Assembly (NCBI GenBank): GCA_958450325.1
Contig: OY288241.1
Span: 37,252,778 to 37,316,777, forward strand
Origin: Agrostemma githago
Lineage: Eukaryota > Streptophyta > Magnoliopsida > Caryophyllales > Caryophyllaceae
Direction: 5' to 3'
Length of the DNA: 64,000 bases
Under the pieces are notes generated by a model. It saw only the letters and a list, made by a program, of their open reading frames with translations, was not told the origin of the DNA and searched no databases. Positions 23,399 through 32,226 of the stretch are shown piece after piece. The translations under genes and the position numbers were made by a program. Numbering within the stretch: the stretch's first letter is position 1; every line of letters begins with the position of its first letter.

Positions 23399-25188
23399 GT
23401 GGTTCGTAGCAGTCTCATGCCAGACATCCTAAAGGGAGTGGGGCATGCACAACAAAGACCACCGAAAGCCCATCAAGGTCATTATCGCTCAAGTTCCCTA
23501 ATATTTCAAATTGCACCACACTTGCAAGAGCCCTAATGGTTTACTCTTATAACCAGTCCTTCAATTTAGATGCTCTAAATCAGTATATTAGGGGTGAAAT
23601 TTGATATTTGAGGTAAGGAAATAGAATGAATGGAAATCGAAAGAATAGGCTTCCATGTCTTGCCACGTATGGATTGAATTTACTTAAAAGAAAATCCCCC
23701 CCCCCCCCTTTCCCCCCTCCTTTCTTGAATACCTCGTATTGAAAGAATAGGCTTCCATTATCCTTCTATATCATAATGTAACAACAATTATACGTAACTT
23801 AGATCCCTTGTATCATGTTTTCAGGCTTGTGTATGTTTTTTCCCTGTTGACAGAGTCTCTACTAGCTAGACCTGCTTACTTGACCACGTGTTGTATGCTC
23901 GATATTCACTGGGGTGTAATTGTTTCTCGTTTAGGTTTTTGAAGCTGGTGATGTAGTTACTCTAAGTGATACAAATGGTCTTGGTGGTGTAAACCATCGT
24001 CAACTTGCAGCTCTTCATTATGGTGCTAAAGCTGGATTTGAGGTAAGGCTATTTGTTCAATATCTTTTTCTTTGTCTTGGTTCATGATGACTCAAACGCA
24101 TTGCTTATGTTTTAAGTTTCAGGATTATAATAGAAACAAAATTCTTGTTAGAAGAATAGAAGGTAGCCTTAAACCATAGTGTGAAAGGATTGAATGCGGT
24201 GCTAAACATTGGCTATAATCTATATAAGCAATGAAACCATCCGACTGTAAATTAATCTAATTTGTTTGTTACAATCTCTTATTAAAGATTTGTCTTTATG
24301 TGTTTAGCTTACCAAAGACTTGTCTTTCATAAGTTGGTGTTTTCTATTCTTATAAAGTTGTGGGTTGCTTTAATTTGCATCAGCCGATACGTTATTTGTT
24401 CGAATATGAACGATTGAACAGATGATGATGCAGTATTTGTAACTCTTTTTTTACCTACAGATTATACACTCCCTGGTTGACAGAGTTACGGAGGTTGTTG
24501 GTACTCTTTTTGTGACAGTAGGGGATACGTCTGGCTACTATATATAGCGTGCCGATGTAAGCCTAGTGTACAGCTGCAGTTAAGGTTTTATTTCTTATTT
24601 TTTGGGTGTTATTTCTGACCATTTTTCTTTGTGGTTGCTGAAGAATCCCGAGTTTCTTCATGGAAGACAAGCCAACATTGTAACAACCCAGATTTTTAAA
24701 AACTTATAATAATATAAATAGTATAAATAACAGGGTCAAAGGTGGCGGAAACACCCGACCGAATCACTATCTCGACATTCAACTAATACATTATTCAAAA
24801 GTGTTCAAAATTGAAAATCAAAATAAACTTAAATAAAAGGTCTCTCTCCACATGTTTTCCCCAACACAGCATCACAATGAATAACATCTTATAGGACCTG
24901 AAAGGGGGGTCCACAGTCAGTGGGGAGCAACTAGATGTTCTCCCAGTCATGGTTATAACAGGTTGAACATGAATAGCAATAATAATGAAGGATAACATAA
25001 TTAAACGACATGTGAAGATATCAATACACATGACCCACAAGTTATAAGACACGATCATATAATTTATTGCAATCCATAATTAATCATAACGATCGAGATA
25101 AATACTATGTATCCATCCATACGCGTCGGAGTAAGTAACCACAGACTTCATACAAAGACGTATAAGATATAGAATGAACACCGGCTAC

Positions 25189-25714
25189 AGTATGTAACTG
25201 ATACTCTAACTAGTCAGAGCGTGTAACTGACCCTTCGTTTTGTGAAGTATGTAACTGGTACTCCACGGTACTATGTATAGCGTGTAACTGACAACTATAT
25301 GTCTAAGACCTGGCTAGAGCTCTCGACGCAGTAACTGTACGTCGAACGACACACGAGAACCCAGAACGTGTAACTGACGAATCTGGACCCACCGAACATA
25401 TACCAATTAAACCTCTTGCGAGCAGTATTGGTTCATTCCGATAGTATGTAACTGATACTACATACCGTCATCTATATCACTATGCATCATGTACGTTGCA
25501 CAGTGTAACTGATTGCCAACGGCGTGAACAACCTCACAACTTCTACATAGTACAGTGTAACTGACTGCCCAATATAGTAATTAGGCCCAGTATAGTGTCA
25601 CTGACTATACCAGGGAAAATCAAGCCCTAGATAATGTAACTGACTATACCAAGTATTAATCATCCGTGATAAACATCACAACTTAAACGTAGAACAATGT
25701 AATTGATTGTTCTA
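25189..25714. repeat. Array of about 12 short hairpins with constant loop GTAACTG
   Basis: The 7-base core GTAACTG (variants GTCACTG, GTAATTG) recurs about 12 times, at irregular spacing of roughly 25-80 bp. The bases on its two sides differ from copy to copy but are usually complementary: AGTAT/ATACT at 25189, CGACG/CGTCG around 25324-25344, CCAGA/TCTGG with CGT/ACG at 25361-25386, TAGTAT/ATACTA at 25442, CAGT/ACTG at 25553, GTATAGT/ACTATAC at 25590-25610, TAGAACAAT/ATTGTTCTA at 25690-25714. Two copies (near 25223 and 25634) pair poorly. It lies inside the solo LTR. Confidence 0.75.
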
Positions 25715-25854
25715 GAGGAACGAGTATAGAATTAATCAAACAACGATAACATAGTGAAGTTATAACACAACCGACTATAACCTTCAAATAGTGATAGGGT
25801 TAAGGTTTAACAGAATATAACCCTGAACATCTAACGTGTATTAGTTTTCAAGGT

Positions 25855-26400
25855 TAAGATAAGGCTACATTAACCTTGTTTACTAAAGTGAAGTTATGTA
25901 TATAACGTCAATCCGAAGGTGGTGTCATAGTATAATCACTATAACGTCAACTTCAAGTTAAGATTACATTAACCTCGACTATAACCTTGTGAGGTTACAT
26001 TAACCTCAGTGAGACTATAGCTTCGTAACGGTGTTACGTAATCCTCAGTGAAGGGTATCATAACTTCCCACTGAAATTACGTTGACTTCAAGTAAGGTTA
26101 CATTAACCTTGTTATAACCTCGTGAGGTTACATTAACCTCCGAGAGATTATAACACATGATAAGGTTGCATTAACCTCAAGGGAAGTTGTACAACAACTT
26201 TACAATAAAGTTACGTAAACCTCAACTAAGGTTATATTAACCTTGATCATAACCTGGTGGAGTCACTTAAATTGAGCCCCAGCGAGACTATAACCCCACA
26301 TTGAAGTTACCTTAACCTTAAGTGAAATTGTATAGTAACTTTCCAATAAAGTTACATGACCTTCAATCAAGGTTAGATTAACCTCAACCCTAACCTCAAC
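25855..26400. repeat. Array of palindromic AAGGTTA-N3-TAACCTT motifs
   Basis: At least a dozen imperfect inverted repeats with a 3-base centre follow the first array: GAGGTTACATTAACCTC (25991 and again near 26124), AAGGTTACATTAACCTT (26094), AAGTTGTACAACAACTT (26184), AAGGTTATATTAACCTT (26228) and weaker ones near 25861, 26162, 26207, 26303, 26348 and 26369. The stems vary in step on both arms. Between them stand words such as TATAACCTCGTGAGG. It belongs to the same solo LTR. Confidence 0.7.
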
Positions 26401-27931
26401 ATCGGGTGATAATAGGACGAGTCATCTAATACTTAGGGTTGGATCCCTAAATTCATCGATGAAACAACCCTAGCATCTCCAAAAGGAGAGGTCAAGCGGC
26501 TCACGTACGAATTTTTAGATGTCAAAATGGAATAGATCTAACAATTCTAATATAAACGAAACGCTAGTTATAGATCTAACGGTGATAATAAATCGTTCAA
26601 TTAACATAATAATTAATTAGAATCTTCAAATCATGAATAAAGACACAACACAAATCAATTAAATCATGTTACTGATCCGAAAATAATAAGTATATAATTA
26701 ATTAATTAGGAAATCATTAGAATGAATTTTTTATAGTTAGTCTTTTTCCATATTTACGAATATATTTGGAATAAGTATCTAATTAGTTTATTTTCGAGTA
26801 ATATTTAGGAATTATATTATGCTATAATATTATTTCCATACTTAAGATTAGTTTATTCTAGTAGTATAAATATGAGTCTTTGTATTCGTTATTAAGAATG
26901 AAGTTTAGGAATAAGAATTTTGAACCTTTGCGTTGCAATTGTGTTTATCGGTTTGACGAGTTTCGATCCAAACTTTGTTATTATTTGACGCGTTTCAGAT
27001 ATTGACTCGAGTAACAATTAATATGTCTTAATGGTTCTCACCATTATTCGTTCTATAGGTCTAGGTCGAGTAAATATCCTTTCTTTCACATAATAAAACC
27101 TCAAAAAAAATCCTCCGCTACGTTAAGAATACGAAAACCGTAACTTTCGCATCAGTTACAAATCATTAAAATCACACAACACATTCAAAATGCATAAACA
27201 CGAAAAGAATCACATTTAGTTACCTTCAAGCGTGCTAATTCTCGATCTCGTCTTCTATGACGTAGACGTCTTCACCCGGACCCATCTCCACACCTACTTC
27301 ATCATCAAACACGTGTCCAACACCAAAATAAAACCCTAATCAAAAACTACTAAAAGAACTACGAAAAACTAGCGCAAAAAGAAGCGAAACTTACGAAACA
27401 ATGCGAAGGATTGCGCTAGGATCAATTAGGATTTGAAAGGGATGAAGATCTATGCTTAAATGAAGAGGAGGAGGCACGAAAATATGGAAAGGGAGGAAGT
27501 ATATGGCGTGGCTAGGAGGAGAAGAAGAGAGGAGAAGATGAAAACCTAGTTTTAGGGTTTGCAAATGTGAAGGAAGGGTGAAATTCTCACCTAGTCACAT
27601 GTATATATAGACAAGGATCATGGGTAAACCCTACTTGGGCCCAAATCTCAATGCTCCCCCATCAATCCACATGTGGAAAACAAGGATGGGTTAGCCTTGT
27701 CCCAAATTCCAAGCTAAACCGACAAAAGGTTACAAGGATGCGATTTTCGGACAATAAAATAGGAAAAAGGGAATATACGAATAGAAATTTATAGGAATTG
27801 AATTAAATAAATAATTTTGGATATTATAATATATGAAATGGAATAAATAATTATGTCCAAAAATTCGGGGTGTTACAAACATTATTTATAAAGGTCAACA
27901 GATAGGCACTTTTGGCATAGTGCACCCTGAG

Positions 27932-28814
27932 GTATCTTTTAACTTAGGAAGTTGTGATGCTAATTGAGTTGCTTTATCATACATCAATGTGTTAAACTTT
28001 TTATTTTTTTAATTTGATATGATGTGGATACCTTTTGCTAATTGTCACTGAGTTTTTTGTGCTTTCAATGGCGTTCTTATTTGTGCCACTGATGCTACCT
28101 TTCGCTAAAATTTGATAAGCCATGGGCTCCTCTTGAACAATCAAGTCAAAGATATGAAAAATGTGTATTGAGTAGTCATCTACCCAAATAGGATTTTGTA
28201 GAGCCAGTAGTAGTTATTTTTCACTATTTGCATTTTTAATTTCCCTTCTTCACATTGTTTCTAAGTTGTGAGTCATACCATACATGATACTACATGTTAT
28301 ACAGATTTTGTGTATAGGAGTCACGGAATGTAAATACTAAAAGAGCTGTTTTTTATTGAAAGCAACATGTTCAATATCCTGACTTGTGCTCTATTGGCCT
28401 AAAGCTACAGCATTTGGTGTATACTCTTTTGCGTGTTTATTGTCATGCTATGTCTTGGGCACCATCCATCGACTTCCAACCAATCATACTACATTCTTAT
28501 GCTTGTCTATATTTCATCCTTCCCTTGTTGAATTCATGTCACGTGTGCGGACTATATGTTAAGTACTTAATCTTCAGTGAGTTTTACTGATTAGATTGTG
28601 GGAATAGATGAGATCAGTTGGAGATTCATTTTGTCTTGGTTAAATAATTTTCCTCCTAGTCTTATCTAGGCTAGGCTCTTTAAGTTTGCTAATATAAATG
28701 TGTTGATGTTATAAATGTTGTTACTAATCAAAGGTCATTTTTCCTTTGTAGGTTTCAAAGGCCTTAAATGGTGAAGATGCGGCTAATTGAAGAGTGCTTA
28801 GCCTTCATATTGAC
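27932..28814. other. Intron-like or 3' flank of the PheRS-beta pseudogene
   Basis: After the donor GT at 27932 there is AT-rich sequence with no recognisable last exon. A 68-codon + strand frame (28384-28590) is not like a known protein. A splice acceptor TTTGTAG at about 28750 is in phase with exon d but leads to only 12 codons (VSKALNGEDAAN) and a TGA. Confidence 0.4.
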
Positions 28815-29353
28815 ATTAACATCGTCTTATTTCTTTTAACCGACGTTGTTTATCGTCGACATTTGTTATAACATTTTTTTGTTTTTGGTGGGAACAATTT
28901 TCAAGGTTAATTTTTTTGACTAATAATGTAAGCTACAATAGCATGCATTATATTGTGGATAATTGATCTTTTTTCTATGAAGAAGACATACATTTTAGGC
29001 TATTTTTTTTTATCTCAAATATGTAATTGTGTAAATTTATTATCGAGAACAACTATATTTTTAATTTATGTGAATTTTGTCAGTATAGCATCACATCGTT
29101 ACCTGTGACAGATTAAGGTGTCAATAATTATTCTTATGACGCAATTTTTCATCAAAAATCATTGATGCTAATGAGCATCATTAAATTAAGACGCATAAAA
29201 GTGTCAAGATTATTGGCACTAAAAAGCGTCAAAAAATTAAGGCACCCCAAATTTTGACGCTTATTGTAAGCATCAAAAAAATATTTTTTGATGTTTTTTA
29301 GTGTCATAAATAGGCTTAAAAAGTATCATAAAAGTAAGGAATTTGTTGTAGTA
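28815..29353 (+). mobile_element. CACTA (En/Spm) transposon 3' end with subterminal repeats
   Basis: The right edge reads GGAATTTGTTGTAGTA (to 29353), the inverse of TACTACAACAAATTCC, one base off the usual CACTACAA terminus. The 250 bases before it hold many short direct and inverted copies of a GCGTCA/TGACGC-like word (29140-29330), the subterminal pattern that the transposase binds in CACTA elements. No transposase and no left terminus were found, so the left limit is approximate. Confidence 0.55.
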
Positions 29354-29649
29354 ATTACTCCCCACTGATGTGGCTGTTATGTTTATAACATGACAGGTAT
29401 TTGCTGCTGGGTTTTGAGTGTGAGCTAGCGAGTAGCGTGGATCCAACTCTTTCTTCATTCCGTGTAATTTATGGATTTGTATAAACCCGTTTGAAGAATT
29501 TTCTTTTTAGTCCTTTTGTAAAAAGTGTCATTTGTATTGACTTACCATTTCTTTTAATAAGATATAATTTGTTAGTGTGTTTTAATCCCAACTCTACAGT
29601 GTTTCCGCCACTGTATTACTGTATTGCATTACAATTTCTAGGGGATTAC
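29354..29649 (+). mobile_element. Truncated LTR end of the same family as the 38-48 kb element
   Basis: From ATTACTCCCCACTGATGTGG to CTAGGGGATTAC the sequence follows the last ~285 bases of the LTRs that end at 42094 and 48347 (ACTCTCCACTGATGTGG ... CTAGGGGATTACA), with scattered differences. It lacks the PBS and the rest of the LTR, and it abuts the CACTA terminus at 29353. Confidence 0.8.
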
Positions 29650-32226
29650 TGAATTTGAAAATAGTTTTAACTAGAAAGTTGTGGAGGACTATCTTCCAAA
29701 TCTAACCCCACTGATTTTACACCGCTTTGAGTACCATGATTTAATTATGATTTTTTTATCATGACTGCAACGTTTTGAAAACGTATCTAACACTGAATGA
29801 TCATTTTTTAGCCTTTTTTTAAGTGAATGCACTAATGTGAAAGTGTCTACCTTATCGTATGTTGTAATAGAGTTAAACAATTATGTTAATAATGAATTTA
29901 GAATAAACTCTGATCACGAGAGGTCATATTGGTCAATGTTGCATAATTGCCTTAACGTATATCTTACAGATCAGATGTGTTCTTGTCTGATAAATTTGTC
30001 ATGGTCATATATCGCGTATGTGATAAAGAACATTAGTACTCGCATCCAATAAGTAGGAGTCGTCCCAATGAGAAGTCTGGAAAGGTCGAGTCATCAGACA
30101 ACGAAAGAAGTACCCAACTTATGTACAGTTAAACATGACATCATTTTTTTCAGATTTTGGTCGTATTAATGTAAAGATTTTGGACATGTTTGGTAAACTA
30201 TTCAAATGTCATTCTTAATGGCTTCTTTATATCTGTGATGAGTTTTGTCTTAATTATCAGTCAATAAGTAACATATGCTGAGATGAACGAATGGTATATG
30301 ATGTCTATGGGATGAGTGTTGGTCCTAAGTCATATGCTAGTGTCTAAATTTAAAACTTATGTCGACCTAGGACATTATGAACTACTTGATTAATTGTTGG
30401 AGTCTGGATAAATATGTCACATGTATTTGTCACGAGACCTGAAATTATTCATGTGGTCATCTAAAAGTGTTCAGTTGCCTTACTATTTCGTCGTGATAGT
30501 TATAATACTTGCCTAAATGATTCCCCTCAAGTATGTATACATGTGTGTCCGAACTCGTTAAAGACGCAACCGTGTCAACGAATTCTCATCATATATAGAT
30601 TGGAAGTACGTGTCTTAATGATCGAAACGGATCTGTAACATAGTAAAGAGGCGTCATGAGGATATGATGCTGTTTAAATTACTTGTAAGAAAGTCGTAAC
30701 AATATATGGTAGTTAACGAGTATAAATGTATAATAAGAGTAAAGGAAGGATAACAGATATGGTCATGGAACAAAGATCTAGATTAATGAACCCTGAAGGG
30801 TCAAAGAAATACATTATGAAGTAGTAGTAACAAAACTGAAAGGAGACATACGTGCTTTATTTCATCTCTGAATGGTCTGAACTATAAAATCCAGTCAGAC
30901 TAACTATATTATGTGAAATGAACTCCATGTCACCAAGTTTTAGGGCCGAGGATGGCGTCAATTGAAATAGTTAGGGGTCCAAGGTTTATTTGTTAATTTT
31001 ATGTCAACACTTATGTTTTGAGGTCAACAAGTCGGATTATTGTACAAGGTACATACTAACATCACAATCACGAGTTCAAGCAAGTAAAGTGACATGTCAC
31101 TAGGCGCCAGGCCGAGTATTCATCAAACCGTCTTTGTATGAAATAATCGTCTTACTTGGGTGATAGTAATGATGTCCATGCATGTAAGTATATCTTGGGA
31201 AGAAGATTCCCGCAAGTCTGTAAGTTACAAGTGCGTTAGCTGTTGTCTGCCAGCATGTGAAACGAGTCATGACAAGTATAATGAGGTTAAACACTATGGT
31301 ACTAATAAGCGGTCTGTTTATCTTAGATTATGTGAAATCTGACATATGAGAATGAGTATGCAAATAATTAGTTGGTACTTATGATGAACCATGAGAACAA
31401 TCTAAGTGATGATGTCTTCAGTTGTTAGTAAAAAGAAAAACGATTGTTGTGAAATGTGGATGAATGTTGAGGTAGAACCCCTCGCGACCAGTTGATGGGT
31501 GAATAAGTTTGGAAAGTTAGATTAAACATGAATGAGTTGTTGTATTAGGCATGATGCCGAAAGAGTTTGAGGTCGCGAGATGACCAAGTGATATATGTAT
31601 ATGAGAAACGAATTGGAAATTGATATGATGGATCGCATGAGCTGATTGAAGATATTATCAACTTACTCAACCCTTCTCAGGGTTTACGAGTATATTCGTT
31701 TGAAAAGTTTACAGTGGTGTTTTGTGTGTGTGTGTGTGTGTGTATAACATGTGTTGGGTAGCGTGAGTATAGGATTGATGAACTTTGGGGCAAAGTTCAT
31801 TATAAGGAGGGTAGGATGTCATACCTCGTGGTTTCCTATGATATGTGTGCTTAATGATCATGTCATTTGTCGCGTAATAAGTTGGAATGATTGTCGTTAG
31901 TCATAAGTGCATGAATGATTAGTCAGTAGTACATGATGCAGATAAAACAGTTACTTATATGATGAGTCATGTGATTTATTCGAATAATGGTGCATGGTGT
32001 GAGGTCTCAGTTAGTCGAGAGGTGTCATTATTCGTGGAATCCGGAACTTCGGGATGAAGTTCTTCTAAGAAGGGTAGATTGTTATACCCCGGCTTACTTA
32101 CTCTCAGCGAAATTAGTTTCAATGATCAAATTAGTATAGGTGATCATCATGACGAGATTGTGTGTGCTTGGTTACGTTATGTGAGTGGTGAACTTCGGGA
32201 CGAAGTTCCTTATAAGGAGGGTAGAT
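29650..32226 (+). mobile_element. Non-coding interior of a gypsy element (D) upstream of its 3' LTR
   Basis: No gag or pol is recognisable in any frame. The right end carries three related copies of a polypurine-tract module (31780-31829, 32043-32095, 32189-32240), the last directly before an LTR start. A (GT)n microsatellite lies at about 31720-31743. I infer a non-autonomous or fully decayed interior of a chromovirus-like element; the left limit is uncertain. Confidence 0.45.
32189..32226 (+). other. Hairpin plus polypurine tract at the end of element D
   Basis: GAACTTCGGGACGAAGTTC forms an 8-bp stem with a 3-base loop. It is followed by a purine-rich TAAGGAGGGTAGA and then the LTR start TGTAATACTCG. 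The purine tract primes plus-strand synthesis. Related modules at 31780 and 32043 keep the stem. Confidence 0.65.

Larger units (their letters stand above)
24679..27877 (-). mobile_element. Solo LTR (about 3.2 kb) inside a PheRS-beta pseudogene exon
   Basis: The + strand begins TGTAACAACCCAG and ends TCGGGGTGTTACA. The 5-bp target AACAT flanks it exactly (24674-24678 and 27878-27882). Removing it restores the reading frame of the exon. No internal coding, PBS or PPT is present, so it is a single LTR left by recombination between two. On the - strand it starts TGTAACACCCCGAATTTTT, the usual start of Ty3/gypsy (chromovirus) LTRs, which suggests - orientation. Inside lie two arrays of small hairpins (25189-26400). 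Confidence 0.88.
23399..27931 (+). pseudogene. Phenylalanine--tRNA ligase beta subunit (cytosolic), pseudogene of C-terminal exons
   Basis: Four exons with proper AG/GT borders match the C-terminal part of plant PheRS beta, the subunit that pairs with alpha to charge tRNA-Phe. Exon a (23399-23477) reads VVRSSLMPDILKGVGH and then, one frame on, HNKDHRKPIK: a +1 frameshift. Exon b (23935-24042) is VFEAGDVVTLSD...RQLAALHYGAKAGFE. Exon c (24461-24556) is IIHSLVDRVTEVVGTLFVTV...GYYI, then TAG (24545) where lysine is expected. Exon d is NPEFLHGRQANIIYKG plus QQIGTFGIVHPE, cut after base 24678 by a 3.2-kb LTR and resumed at 27883-27931; joined it is exactly 28 codons. The usual last exon (VLNNFDI-like) is not seen; a phase-compatible AG at 28749 leads only to 12 codons. 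Upstream exons are missing. Confidence 0.85.

Noticed and set aside
25189..26400. Possible CRISPR-like array
   Set aside because: Spacing is irregular, repeat cores are only 7-17 bases, and the context is a plant LTR with target duplication.
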